Shown: piece by piece, positions 31,719 through 40,475 of the stretch | Layout: every line of letters begins with the position of its first letter | How positions within the stretch are numbered: position 1 is the first letter of the stretch | Assembly: GCA_026014595.1 (NCBI GenBank) | Contig: JAOZHY010000046.1 | Coordinates: forward strand, 1-47,446 | Length of the DNA stretch: 47,446 bases | Direction: 5' to 3' | Source of the DNA: Candidatus Bathyarchaeota archaeon | GTDB taxonomy: Archaea > Thermoproteota > Bathyarchaeia > Bathyarchaeales > Bathycorpusculaceae | Program-made: the position numbers and the translations under genes | The notes under the pieces: generated by a model | Database searches by the model: none | The model's input: only the letters and a program-made list of their open reading frames with translations | Told to the model about the DNA's origin: nothing

Positions 31719-32822
31719 TTAATCTTTCTTTAGTTCCGCAGTTGCAGTTGTCATCGCCGTTTTATTTCTTCTCTCATCTATGATTTTCCAGCCCACAACA
31801 GGCAACCAGCCGAGAACGATGGGCAACGTCGCAGGAAGAGCGCTCACAATTCCTGGGAAATTCAAGAGAAACATCTCGAAAAGCCCGAACGATATGGATA
31901 TCGTCAGAGCTGACAGAACCGCGATTTTTTTGCCGAACTTCTTCATGGTCTGGGTTGCGAGTATACCCGCGAAGAACAAGTCACCAAGCCCCAATCTTAG
32001 AATGAGAATGCCCTTCATGGTCAATATGATAGGAAGCGTTGGGAAAGCCACAAGCACAGGAAGACCCAAACCAGAAATCGCGTTTGCTGCCTGCACCATC
32101 TGTCCAGTGACCCACACTAAAACAATATCCAATCCTGTCAGTAGTGCTGCGAAGATAAACACCGTCTTCCACGTGAACAAACTGTTCAAGTAAGCCACGA
32201 TTAACACCGCGAAAAGCAGACCGTAGATATTCAAAAGGTAGGGAAACTGCAGGAAACTCACAGACGAGGGAACAATAAAACCGATGCTGGTCTCGCCATA
32301 GAACACGAAAAGCAAAAGAAACAACGCAGGAGATAAAGCAGCAACGTACCACTTCGGCTTAACATCGCTACGCAAAGCATACATCAACGTCACAAGCGAA
32401 CCAGCAGCCAAGCCGATAAACGCCAACGTTCCGTAAACTCTGAGTCCCGCGGGTACGACGCCGAAAAACGCGGCAACCGCAGCCAAGCCGCTGACGAGGA
32501 CGAAGGCTCCGCAGTAAAGTTTCAACCGACGTTTCTCCATGTCTGAGAAAGCGTAAGAAACCGTGAAAAGCAGAGTCGTGTATGAGAAGAGGAAAAGCGC
32601 CATGATGGCCATCTGAGGAACAAACGCGATAATCGACACGAGTACTGCAATCATCGCAACCAGCAGAGCCACATCACGGTTGCCCAATTCACGTTCCTCA
32701 ACAGTAGCCTTCAGCTTAGCCTCAGCTTTTTTGCTGAGGAACATGGCGACAAGCGTCACCACAAACAATAGCGTAGGAAAGAGTATGTCAAAGCGCATAA
32801 ACAGCAAATCAGCAAACCACAA
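31719..32822 (-). CDS. Presenilin/signal peptide peptidase-like GxGD intramembrane protease
   Basis: The 367-residue protein has about nine membrane segments. Segment six contains TGLDIVLVWVTGQMVQAAN with D232, the counterpart of the YD motif of presenilin-type proteases. Segment seven contains LRLGLGDLFFAGIL with D281 in the GxGD motif, and the last part has ALPATLP (328-334), the counterpart of the PAL motif. Together these are the catalytic pattern of aspartic proteases that cut proteins within the membrane. The YD tyrosine is replaced by Leu. ATG 32798 (residue 9) is an alternative start, since a TATA-like box near 32842-32836 predicts transcription from about 32812. Likely substrates are membrane or signal peptides. 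Confidence 0.72.
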   Translation of the reverse strand: MWFADLLFMRFDILFPTLLFVVTLVAMFLSKKAEAKLKATVEERELGNRDVALLVAMIAVLVSIIAFVPQMAIMALFLFSYTTLLFTVSYAFSDMEKRRLKLYCGAFVLVSGLAAVAAFFGVVPAGLRVYGTLAFIGLAAGSLVTLMYALRSDVKPKWYVAALSPALFLLLFVFYGETSIGFIVPSSVSFLQFPYLLNIYGLLFAVLIVAYLNSLFTWKTVFIFAALLTGLDIVLVWVTGQMVQAANAISGLGLPVLVAFPTLPIILTMKGILILRLGLGDLFFAGILATQTMKKFGKKIAVLSALTISISFGLFEMFLLNFPGIVSALPATLPIVLGWLPVVGWKIIDERRNKTAMTTATAELKKD

Positions 32823-32898
32823 TTTAATTGTTTAGCTATAACCAGCGCTTAGCAGCATCAAAAAAGGAGAGATGATGAAGAAATGCGCTGGACGCTTG

Positions 32899-33144
32899 TC
32901 ACTTCCTTGTTCTCGGACACGCCATGATATACAGCCTTGAATATGTGATGCTTGCCAGCTTGTCTATCTCGTTAAAGTAAACCTTCTCCAGCCCCTGAAT
33001 GGTCTCCGCCTCAATTTCCGCGACGGCGTCAAAATTTCCCAGCACCAGATGCGCCTCCTTCACTGCCTTTATCTTCCTGATGCTTTGGAGGAATTCTTTT
33101 TTGCGCCCGGGCTTCAGGTTGAAAAGAATGTAACCAGTCTCCAA
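32899..33144 (-). CDS. Stand-alone Lrp/AsnC ligand-binding domain, copy 2
   Basis: The 81-residue protein reads TGYILFNLKPGRKKEFLQSIRKIKAVKEAHLVLGNFDAVAEIEAE, then LASITYSRLYIMA. This is the beta-alpha-beta-beta-alpha-beta RAM domain of Lrp-type regulators without the DNA-binding helix-turn-helix. Such small proteins bind amino acids or form mixed oligomers with full regulators. It lies 12 bases after a paralogous gene in the same direction, so the two are probably co-expressed and may form a hetero-oligomer. Confidence 0.8.
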   Translation of the reverse strand: METGYILFNLKPGRKKEFLQSIRKIKAVKEAHLVLGNFDAVAEIEAETIQGLEKVYFNEIDKLASITYSRLYIMACPRTRK

Positions 33145-33156
33145 CGTTCCGCCCTC

Positions 33157-33414
33157 CTACTCCAGCACCTCTTCATCCACGCACAGCAGCGTCAACGTCG
33201 ATTCAACGCCTTCGATTAGGTGAATTTCCTCCATGACAGTGTTCTCGATGTCGTGGATTTTTGGCATGTCCAGCTTCAGGATGGCATCGAAATCGCCGAA
33301 AAGCAACTGGGCTTTAACGACTCCCTTCATAGTCTTTATCTTGTCAACCACTGACCGGCTGAAACCGCAGACATCGGATTGAGTGGCTATCTTCAACAAA
33401 ACATAGGCTTCCAT
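33157..33414 (-). CDS. Stand-alone Lrp/AsnC ligand-binding domain, copy 1
   Basis: From ATG 33414 the protein has 85 residues: MEAYVLLKIATQSDVCGFSR, then VDKIKTMKGVVKAQLLFGDFDAILKLDM and IEGVESTLTLLCVDEE. The fold is the RAM domain of Lrp/AsnC proteins, again without a DNA-binding part. The frame is open to 33468, but ATG 33414 fits the family start, and a TATA-like AAATTATAATC lies at about 33442-33431 with another (CTTTAATAC) near 33460. It is the first gene of a two-gene unit with the paralogue at 32899. Confidence 0.8.
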   Translation of the reverse strand: MEAYVLLKIATQSDVCGFSRSVVDKIKTMKGVVKAQLLFGDFDAILKLDMPKIHDIENTVMEEIHLIEGVESTLTLLCVDEEVLE

Positions 33415-33524
33415 GGCTTTGACACCGATTATAATTTTGGCTTCTGAACGTATTAAAGACTTTCCCAACTCTCAACAAACAAATTTGCAGCAGGCAGCAG
33501 CACGTGCTGAAACCCAAGAATCAT

Positions 33525-34382
33525 TTAACAATCAAGCCATGTGCGGAAAACAGCCAGCGACGCAAACAGCGCCTCCTCTGTCCTGACTGTCTCGGTTCCC
33601 TGACCAGGAATGGTGTTCACCACAAAATCCACAAGCGCATTCAGGCTTGCACCCTCATCTCTGGCAATCTCAAAAAGTCCCCGCGCAGGCGCACCGAACG
33701 CCAAGAGCACGCTGTTTGCCTTCGCCCATCTCTCACTCAACTTATCAGCTACGTCTGCAAACTTGGAGCCGAACTTTGAGGTGGCAACGGTCAAATCATA
33801 CCGCCCTTCCTTCACGAGTTCACTGAAAGAACGCTTCTCCGCCGAGACCCTGTACCCCCAGTAAACCGGAATTTCAGCCCTGTCGACGGTTTCGACCTCA
33901 ACCTGCTCAGCCACCTTCACTATTTTCACCGTCAACCGCTCACCCACCTGCGCCTTTGATCCGCGCATTATTGCAGGTTGCTCCACGCCGATGTCCACCA
34001 GCGTGTCCTCGCGGGTTCTGGAGAGAACCACGCCTTCTCGGTATTCGCCTACCTTCAGGTCTGCGGTTTTCCTGTTCAGTGGATGATGCGGCGTCCGCAG
34101 CGGCGGAAGTATTCCTGCAAACTGTAACTGCGGCTCAAGCTTGAACAGTCGTTTCCTGAGGTACTGCGGCGTCTCCATGTACGCAAGCAGAAGGGCGATT
34201 AGTGCTATGTCTCCGTGCTGGTTGACTTTTGGAGAGTCGGGGTAGATTATGATTTCGTTTACGTTGAATATGGCTGCGGCTCTTCCAATTAAGCCTATCT
34301 TGGAGGTTTTTTCGCGCAAGTGCGGCGTGTCCGATATGACCGACGCAGGTATCGCGATTACTACTTTCTTATTATCCATCAC
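33525..34382 (-). CDS. SPOUT-class RNA methyltransferase (DUF171, SPOUT1-like)
   Basis: The 285-residue protein matches the archaeal/eukaryotic SPOUT1 family: IAIPASVISDTPHLREKTSKIGLIGRAAAIFNVNEIIIYPD at the N-terminus, PQYLRKRLFKLEPQLQFAGILPPLRTPHH, an inserted OB-like RNA-binding domain (about 110-175; GEYREGVVLSRTREDTLVDIG), and the knotted cofactor site LLAFGAPARGLFEIARDEG ... VVNTIPGQGTETVRTEEALFASLAVF. Eukaryotic members methylate large-subunit rRNA; the archaeal target is assumed to be rRNA. In many archaea the gene precedes that for ribosomal protein L3, which is not present here. Confidence 0.88.
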   Translation of the reverse strand: MMDNKKVVIAIPASVISDTPHLREKTSKIGLIGRAAAIFNVNEIIIYPDSPKVNQHGDIALIALLLAYMETPQYLRKRLFKLEPQLQFAGILPPLRTPHHPLNRKTADLKVGEYREGVVLSRTREDTLVDIGVEQPAIMRGSKAQVGERLTVKIVKVAEQVEVETVDRAEIPVYWGYRVSAEKRSFSELVKEGRYDLTVATSKFGSKFADVADKLSERWAKANSVLLAFGAPARGLFEIARDEGASLNALVDFVVNTIPGQGTETVRTEEALFASLAVFRTWLDC

Positions 34383-34465
34383 AGTGTCGCCTCACAGAAG
34401 ACTATGGGGTCGGCGTTCAGCTTAAAAGTCGAGAACGGAATATAAAAGTGCAGGTGTGCGCTGAG

Positions 34466-35572
34466 ATGGCATCATCAATTCTGGATGACACGGACAAAAT
34501 AGCCCAAATCGACAAGAGCAACATGCTCTCGTACTGCGTGGACGCCGCAAAGCATTACCGCGAAGCCGAGGAGACAGCACAAAAAATCGCGTTAAGACAC
34601 CCCAAGCCTGAGAACATCATCGTATCGGGCATGGGAGGCTCAGCAATCGGCGGTGAACTCCTGAAAGACTGGGCACGTGAAAAAGCCCAAACGCCCATTG
34701 AAGTCAGCCGCGACTACACTTTGCCAGCGTACGCAAACCAGAAAACCCTCACCATAATCGTCAGCTACTCAGGCGAGACAGAAGAAACGCTTAGCGCCTT
34801 CCTTGACGCCGCGAAGAGGAAGTGCATGATTTTCTGCGTGAGCTCAGGCGGAACCCTGCTGGAGTACGCTGAGAAGCTGTGTGTGCCGTACGTGCAGGTT
34901 CCTGCTGGGATGCCTCCGCGTGCAGCCCTGCCTTACTTGCTCGTGCCGCTTCTCGTGGCAATGGAAAAGATGGGCATTGTTTCAGGCGTCTTCGAGGAGC
35001 TTTCGGAAGCCACCAAACTGCTGGAACGCATCGGCAAAGAGAATGCGCCCAGCAAGCCCGTGAAGGACAACGCGGCAAAAGCGTTGGCGTCGGGAATCAA
35101 CGGCGCCGTGCCCGTGGTTTACGGCTTCGGCGTTTTCCGAGGCGTGGCGCAGCGTTTCAAGACCCAGTTCAACGAGAACAGCAAGATGCCTTCGAAATGG
35201 GAGTACTTCTCGGAACTGAATCATAACGAGATTGTAGGCTGGGAAAAAGCCGGGGAACTCGCGCGCTGTTTCTCCACGGTTTTCATCCGAGACAAAGCGG
35301 AGCCAGCGGAGATTCGTACACGCATCGAAGCCACCAAAAAGCTGATGCCGCCATACTCGAAGACGTTCGAAGTGTGGGCTCAGGGCAAAAGCACGCTGGC
35401 AAAGATGCTGTCAACCATTCTCGTTGGCGACTTCACAGGCGTCTACTTGGCGATTCTGCGCAGCGTGGACCCGACGCCCGTGGAGACCATAAGCTTGTTG
35501 AAGCAGAAAATGAAGCAGAGTGGAATAAAAGAGAAAATAATCCGCGAACTCGCCAAAATCGCGGCGCAGTAG
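34466..35572 (+). CDS. Bifunctional phosphoglucose/phosphomannose isomerase
   Basis: The enzyme interconverts fructose-6-phosphate with glucose-6-phosphate and mannose-6-phosphate. Two SIS domains are seen: GMGGSAIGGELL, SRDYTLPAYANQKTLTIIVSYSGETEETLSAF in the first; YGFGVFRGVAQRFKTQFNENSKMPSKWEYFSELNHNEIVGWE in the second, containing the catalytic Glu-His segment characteristic of PGI/PMI. ATG 34466 is preferred over the more upstream open frame because the TATA box GGAATATAAAAG (34437-34448) predicts transcription starting at about the ATG itself. Product 368 residues. It ends one base before the convergent inositol-phosphate synthase, which uses its product glucose-6-phosphate. Confidence 0.92.
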   Translation: MASSILDDTDKIAQIDKSNMLSYCVDAAKHYREAEETAQKIALRHPKPENIIVSGMGGSAIGGELLKDWAREKAQTPIEVSRDYTLPAYANQKTLTIIVSYSGETEETLSAFLDAAKRKCMIFCVSSGGTLLEYAEKLCVPYVQVPAGMPPRAALPYLLVPLLVAMEKMGIVSGVFEELSEATKLLERIGKENAPSKPVKDNAAKALASGINGAVPVVYGFGVFRGVAQRFKTQFNENSKMPSKWEYFSELNHNEIVGWEKAGELARCFSTVFIRDKAEPAEIRTRIEATKKLMPPYSKTFEVWAQGKSTLAKMLSTILVGDFTGVYLAILRSVDPTPVETISLLKQKMKQSGIKEKIIRELAKIAAQ

Positions 35573-35573
35573 C

Positions 35574-36638
35574 CTATGTGTTATCGGATATGAACGTTTT
35601 GAACGCAGTTTCAGCCGTTTCAAGAGACATCATTTGTGGCGGTCGCTTGAACCCGTAAGCACAAACCGGCAGAACCGCACCTTTTAGCTTTTTGTTTAAC
35701 GCCAACTTTATGGCGCGCACCACGTCGAAGAGGACGCTGCCCGCGTTTGGCGCGTCAACCGTGCTGAACTTCAGGTCAATCTGAAACGGCGCGTTGCAGA
35801 AGTAGGTGCCGCTTATCCAGAAGTAACTGTCACGCTTGTTCCTGAGAAAATCCACGTAGTCCGTTGAGCCAGCCACAACCTCGGTCTTATACGGCAACGC
35901 CGACGCTACAGACTGGGTTTTTATGATGCGTTTGGTTTCCCGCGTGCGGTCCAGCGTGTCCATTGATTCGGTTCCACCGCCCACGTCAAGCTGATAAGTT
36001 TCCTTAATCTTCACGCCGCTGTCCGATAGCAGCTTCAGCAGCGTCTTGTGCAGCGCAGTTGACCCTGCTTGATCCACTAAGTCGTCGCCCGCAAGAGGCA
36101 GACCTGCCGCCTCAAACCGTTTAGCCCAAGCCGCATCGCTGGCGATGAAGTTTGGCGTGGCGTTCACGAAAGCGCAACCCGCAGCAAGCGCCTGCTCAGC
36201 GTACCATCTGGAGGCTTTTGCGGCGCCGCTTGGAAGCAGGTTAACCGCTACCTCGGCGCCCGATTCATTCAACACCTGCGCCACGTTCGCGTCGGGGTCA
36301 CCGCCGCTGACCTGCACGATAGTTTGGGCAGATTTGCCGACGCCGTCCATCAGCGGACCTTTCCTGACGATGACGCCGGTTAAGGGGACATCCGTGACTT
36401 TTGGCGCGTTGTTTGGCTCTGCGAAAATGGCTTCCGCCAAGTCTTTCCCAACTTTCCGTTTGTCAACGTCGAAGGCTGCAACCACCTGAATGTCGCGGGG
36501 CGCAAAACCTCCCAGTCGCGGGTTGCGAAGCCCAACGTACTCTTCATCATTCGTGAATTTTCCGTAGTAGCACAAGCCTTGAACGAAGGCTGAAGCGCAG
36601 TTTCCCACGCCGATTAACGCAACTTTCACCGTTGGCAT
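35574..36638 (-). CDS. Inositol-3-phosphate synthase
   Basis: The enzyme cyclises glucose-6-phosphate to 1L-myo-inositol-1-phosphate with bound NAD. The 354 residues show VALIGVGNCASAFVQGL (NAD fold), VNLLPSGAAKASRWYAEQALAAGCAFVNATPNFIASD, LAGDDLVDQAGSTALHKTLL and GTYFCNAPFQIDLKFSTVDAPNAGSVLFDVVRAIK, all typical of the short archaeal/actinobacterial synthase. Product use is probably archaetidylinositol lipids or inositol solutes. Ribosome site GGTGG lies about 6-10 bases before the ATG. The upstream CTTATAAAAG box is nearly symmetrical and may be shared with the divergent zinc-ribbon gene. Confidence 0.93.
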   Translation of the reverse strand: MPTVKVALIGVGNCASAFVQGLCYYGKFTNDEEYVGLRNPRLGGFAPRDIQVVAAFDVDKRKVGKDLAEAIFAEPNNAPKVTDVPLTGVIVRKGPLMDGVGKSAQTIVQVSGGDPDANVAQVLNESGAEVAVNLLPSGAAKASRWYAEQALAAGCAFVNATPNFIASDAAWAKRFEAAGLPLAGDDLVDQAGSTALHKTLLKLLSDSGVKIKETYQLDVGGGTESMDTLDRTRETKRIIKTQSVASALPYKTEVVAGSTDYVDFLRNKRDSYFWISGTYFCNAPFQIDLKFSTVDAPNAGSVLFDVVRAIKLALNKKLKGAVLPVCAYGFKRPPQMMSLETAETAFKTFISDNT

Positions 36639-36678
36639 CTTCCGCCACCTTGTTTGGGCTTTTCTTATTCACGATTAC

Positions 36679-36688
36679 CTTATAAAAG
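36679..36688. promoter_or_regulatory. Shared, nearly symmetrical TATA box
   Basis: CTTATAAAAG reads as a TATA box on both strands (CTTTTATAAG on the minus). It lies about 41-50 bases from the start of the inositol-phosphate synthase gene and about 37-46 bases from the GTG of the zinc-ribbon gene, and no other TATA-like sequence is present in the gap. Confidence 0.5.
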
Positions 36689-36724
36689 GCTACGCTGCTC
36701 TACTGCCTTTTGGAGAGTGAAAAC

Positions 36725-36955
36725 GTGAACACTTGGCTGGACGTTGCAGCGGTGCGCTGCCCAAACTGCGGCAACTACCATGTTGACGCGTCATGGTACC
36801 TTATCGAGTTGGAGTCCGACATCCAGTGCGGTCGCTGCCAAACAGAATTCAACGCCAAAGACCACGCCACCGACCGCGTGCTACTGGAGTTCGAGATAGA
36901 CGAAGATGGCAAGATGCAGAATATCAGAATCGCAGAGAAACTCTCGCTTGAATAG
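36725..36955 (+). CDS. Small zinc-ribbon protein
   Basis: The protein of about 76 residues has one CPNC ... CGRC pair of knuckles spaced by ~25 residues, the four-Cys zinc-ribbon pattern, inside MNTWLDVAAVRCPNCGNYHVDASWYLIELESDIQCGRCQTEFNAKDH, and an acidic C-terminus (LLEFEIDEDGKMQ). No family is recognised. Nucleic-acid or protein contact is possible. GTG 36725 is chosen over TTG 36710 because GGAG (36711-36714) would serve it as ribosome site with a spacing of 10. Confidence 0.65.
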   Translation: MNTWLDVAAVRCPNCGNYHVDASWYLIELESDIQCGRCQTEFNAKDHATDRVLLEFEIDEDGKMQNIRIAEKLSLE

Positions 36956-37060
36956 CATGGCAGTTCTTATAATTTTGAAGAGAAGCATTTGTGTAATTAT
37001 ACCCTCCTACACTTGGTTCTGCTTGGTTGCTATTCTTGAAAAGAGGAGGAACGTTGGCAG

Positions 37061-38446
37061 TTAAAGTTCCAATATGAAAGACCTACTTGCCCAAAGGAGC
37101 CCGGATAAAATTATCATAAACCCGAAAAATTGAACAGCTAGCAGGGCGTTGGTTTGGCTGGTCTGAGAAAGGGCGATGAAAGAATAACCTATATCTTGGT
37201 TAGGCTGTACCCGAAAAATCAGGTGTGGTAGCCTCGTAAGTTTATGCGCGGTATTCATGTTGTCAAGTATCGGCGTCACCAACAGGAATAGCCCAATTAA
37301 GCCTACAGAAAATAAGAGAACACGTTTCAATTTTCCCGATATGCTTTTGGATAATTTGAGCAACGATGCGCTTTTGCTGGCTAACGAAGCTGCAGCCAAG
37401 CTAAAGAACGGCAAGGAATGATAACTATATTTAATGGCGCTGGTGTACGGCACTTTAAGGTTCAGAGTTACCCCCAAGTACATGTTTAAACCCAAAATGA
37501 ATAATATCGTTACTAGGCAAACTAAGTCAAAAACAATCGTCTGTCTTGAAAAGCGCTTCCAAAACAACAACCCAATCATCAGGGAAAAGACAAATGCAGC
37601 GACGAAAAAGGCTCCTAAACCATAGTCTATTAGAAAAGTGGTGATAAAAGAGTAGGAAGGAACCACTTGGGAGTTTAAATACCTAAAATCATCGTGCTGA
37701 ACTAAGTAAAGCAGTCCCTTTCCCATGATTACTTGATACCACAATAAAGTAGCACACATTACAGGAAGGATAAAAGCGCCCAACTGAAGGAGTATTTGTT
37801 TTAGATTTTTGGGTCGGCGGTAGACGTATAAGAGCAATAGTGGAATCAGCATGAAGACGGCATATTGCTTGGTGAGAAAGGCGGCTGCAAAGAAAATGCC
37901 TGATACAAGGGCAAGCTTAACTGAATCCTTACGAATAGCCAGAATCCCAAAGTACAGATAAACCAGACTCAAAAACAAGCACTGTGCATCTATGAGGAAG
38001 GCTCGGGTGAGAACGAGTTGCCACGGAGCCAAAGCGAAGAATACGGCTGCGAACAGCCCCGTTGATTTACCGTATATTTCCTTGCCCAGCTTGTATACTA
38101 CGACGGTGCTTGCTAGCCCGAACAACGTAATCAGAGCAACGCCGTTCTCCATGGTCGAGCCGAATAATATGAAGAACAACGCTTCTGTGTAGAAGCCTAA
38201 TGGTGGTATATCAAAAAAGTTGCCTTTAATCTCCAAGTATGGATATCCCCATTTGAGGACTCCTTTGGCGACGCTGAATTCCAACTGTGCATCCCGACTT
38301 TGATAAGGACCAATTGGAAGACAGAGGAGTGCAACGCCGATTAGGATGGCTAGGAGAGGGTAGTTCCGGCTCAACAGTTCTCCGATGTTATGCTTGCTCA
38401 ACATCAGTTTCCATTGCGCGTACCAGTCTCTCACACTAGGACACAA
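37061..38446 (-). CDS. GT39/PMT-type membrane glycosyltransferase
   Basis: The 461-residue protein has about 10-11 membrane segments and the GT-C layout. The first outer loop carries SRDAQLEFSVAKGVLKWGYPYLEIKGNFFDIPPLGFYTEAL, where the acidic residue early in the loop is the usual catalytic position of the dolichyl-phosphate-mannose family. ALAPWQLVLTRAFLIDAQCLFLSLVY and AAAFLTKQYAVFMLIPLLLL match the PMT_2 domain. It would move a sugar from a lipid phosphate carrier to a protein or lipid at the outer face. The start is uncertain: ATG near 38405 (residue 14, MLSKHNIGELL) is possible. Confidence 0.82.
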   Translation of the reverse strand: MCPSVRDWYAQWKLMLSKHNIGELLSRNYPLLAILIGVALLCLPIGPYQSRDAQLEFSVAKGVLKWGYPYLEIKGNFFDIPPLGFYTEALFFILFGSTMENGVALITLFGLASTVVVYKLGKEIYGKSTGLFAAVFFALAPWQLVLTRAFLIDAQCLFLSLVYLYFGILAIRKDSVKLALVSGIFFAAAFLTKQYAVFMLIPLLLLYVYRRPKNLKQILLQLGAFILPVMCATLLWYQVIMGKGLLYLVQHDDFRYLNSQVVPSYSFITTFLIDYGLGAFFVAAFVFSLMIGLLFWKRFSRQTIVFDLVCLVTILFILGLNMYLGVTLNLKVPYTSAIKYSYHSLPFFSLAAASLASKSASLLKLSKSISGKLKRVLLFSVGLIGLFLLVTPILDNMNTAHKLTRLPHLIFRVQPNQDIGYSFIALSQTSQTNALLAVQFFGFMIILSGLLWASRSFILEL

Positions 38447-38610
38447 CGCAATGTAACTGGTTTTTGCTTCTAGCTTAAATGACTTTTGCAGAACTTAAGG
38501 CACATGCGATGCGCCCGATTCAAGTTTCTTTACACATTCTTGCTAGAATTACAAGCAAAATGGAAAAAGAAAACGAACGCCTTGCAGAGCAACACTTTAA
38601 TCTATAGGCG

Positions 38611-40404
38611 ATGCTTACCCTAAAAAAGGGTAGATTTACATTGGACAACGAAGCTAAACAGGACAAGTTCACCGCGGTTAACGAGTTAGCCCGCCGCCGC
38701 GGCTTCTTCTGGCAGTCATACGAGATTTATGGCGGCGCAGGCGGTTTCGTCACGTACGGTCCCCTCGGCGCGAGGCTGAAGCAGAACATCGAAGCCAAAC
38801 TCAGGGAACTGTTCGTAACTAAATTGGGAATTCTCGAGTTGGAATCCGCCGTCATCGCGCCCGGGAAAGTTTTTGAAGCGTCAGGTCACGTGGACCACTT
38901 CAAGGAGCCCATGGTTGAATGCTCCCAATGTCACAAGCGTTTCCGCGCCGACCACCTGCTTGAGGAGTACGCCAAGAAAAGTTGCGTGGAAACCGAGAAA
39001 ATGAGTTTAGATGAAATCCAGCAGGCGCTGGAGAAAAATGGCATCACATGCCCCGACTGCGGCGGCACCTTCAAACCGCCCCAGCGGTTCTTAACCATGT
39101 TCGAAACAACCATAGGTCCCTACTCTGGCGCCGTCGGCTACGGGAGACCTGAAGCAGCACAAGGCATTTTCGTGGAGTTCAACCGCTTGTACGCGGTGGC
39201 GCGAGAGAAACTGCCCTTCGGAGTAATCCAGATTGGGCACGCATTGCGGAACGAGATTTCGCCGCGGCAGGGACTCATAAGACTCCGAGAGTTCACCATA
39301 GCCGACTTGGAGTTCTTCTTTGACCCTGAAGAACCAGGCTGCTGCTTGCTGAAGAATGTGGAAAACGAGACGCTACGGCTGTATCTCGCTGAGGAAAGGC
39401 TGAAGTGCTCCGAGAAAACAATCGACGTAACCGTTAAAGAAGCAGTAGCTAAGCAGCTAATCCGCTCAGAGTGGCAAGCCTTCTTCATGGCAATGGCTAA
39501 AAAACTGCTAACGGAAATCGGCGTCCCCCCAGAAAAACAGCGTTTCATCGAAAAAACCCAGTGGGAAAAAGCCCACTACGCAAGCCAAAGCTTCGACCAA
39601 GAAGTGTACGTTGACAGGTGGGGCTGGATAGAGGTCTCGGGGCACGCGTACCGCACCGACTTCGACCTGAGCAGCCACATGAAAGCCAGCGGCGTGGACA
39701 TGCGCGTCTACAAGGAGTACAAGACACCTGTGGAAAAAGAAGAACTCGTGGTAAAGCCTATAATGGCGAAGCTTGGCCCCGCCTTCAAGAAGGAAGCCGC
39801 CAAAGTCGCCGAGCTACTCCAGAAGGCACCCGCCGACGAGGTTGCGGCATCGCTGGAGAAACAGGGCTTCTACATGGTTGAAAGCTACAAGATTCTGCCC
39901 GAACACGTTGACATCACCAAGCAGAAAACCGTGGTCCGCGGCACCCGCTTCATCCCACACGTTGTAGAGCCCAGTTTCGGCTGCGACAGGCTCTTCTACG
40001 TGGCGCTGGAGTACGCTTATGGCGTGAAAGACGACCGCGTGGTCATGAGCTTCCCGAGAAGCATCGCGCCCATGCAGGTCGGCGTTTACCCGCTGGTCAG
40101 CAAGGACGGCTTAGTCGAAAAGGCGCGGGAAGTGCACAGGCTGCTGGCGAATGAGGGGTTCATGGCGGAGTTCGACGAGACAGGCTCCATCGGCAGAAGA
40201 TACGCACGCGCCGACGAAGCAGGCGTTCCCCTCGGCATCACGATAGACTACGATACACTCAGCGATGGCACGGTCACGATTCGCGACCGCGACTCATGGA
40301 GACAGGTCAGGAGCAGCCTCAAGGACTTGCCCGCGTTGCTGCACAAGTATTTCCAAGGAAAAATTAACTTTGAAGACTTGGGCACTTTGCTGCCTTCTAA
40401 GTAG
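38611..40404 (+). CDS. glyS: Glycyl-tRNA synthetase (archaeal/eukaryotic alpha2 type)
   Basis: The 597-residue protein is a full class II GlyRS. It has the N-terminal RRRGFFWQSYEIYGGAGGFVTYGPLGARLKQNI, two CxxC zinc-like pairs in an insertion (ECSQCHKRF and CPDCGGTF), motif 2 (HALRNEISPRQGLIRLREFTIADLEFFF), motif 3 (EPSFGCDRLFYVALEYAYG) and the C-terminal anticodon-binding domain (about 490-590; APMQVGVYPLVSKDGLVEKA). It charges tRNA-Gly. ATG 38611 begins the longest frame, but a TATA-like ACTTTAATC near 38590-38600 suggests transcription starting at about 38618, so TTG 38641 (MDNEAKQDKFTAVNELARRRG) may be the true start. Confidence 0.95.
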   Translation: MLTLKKGRFTLDNEAKQDKFTAVNELARRRGFFWQSYEIYGGAGGFVTYGPLGARLKQNIEAKLRELFVTKLGILELESAVIAPGKVFEASGHVDHFKEPMVECSQCHKRFRADHLLEEYAKKSCVETEKMSLDEIQQALEKNGITCPDCGGTFKPPQRFLTMFETTIGPYSGAVGYGRPEAAQGIFVEFNRLYAVAREKLPFGVIQIGHALRNEISPRQGLIRLREFTIADLEFFFDPEEPGCCLLKNVENETLRLYLAEERLKCSEKTIDVTVKEAVAKQLIRSEWQAFFMAMAKKLLTEIGVPPEKQRFIEKTQWEKAHYASQSFDQEVYVDRWGWIEVSGHAYRTDFDLSSHMKASGVDMRVYKEYKTPVEKEELVVKPIMAKLGPAFKKEAAKVAELLQKAPADEVAASLEKQGFYMVESYKILPEHVDITKQKTVVRGTRFIPHVVEPSFGCDRLFYVALEYAYGVKDDRVVMSFPRSIAPMQVGVYPLVSKDGLVEKAREVHRLLANEGFMAEFDETGSIGRRYARADEAGVPLGITIDYDTLSDGTVTIRDRDSWRQVRSSLKDLPALLHKYFQGKINFEDLGTLLPSK

Positions 40405-40475
40405 TTAGGTTTTTTAATGCACTTGTACACTACAAGTTAGAAACATAGCGTTGATTATGGGCGAGGGAACCGGGT

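Noticed and set aside
38573-38610. 15-residue frame MEKENERLAEQHFNL before glyS
   Set aside because: No ribosome site and it overlaps the promoter region of glyS.
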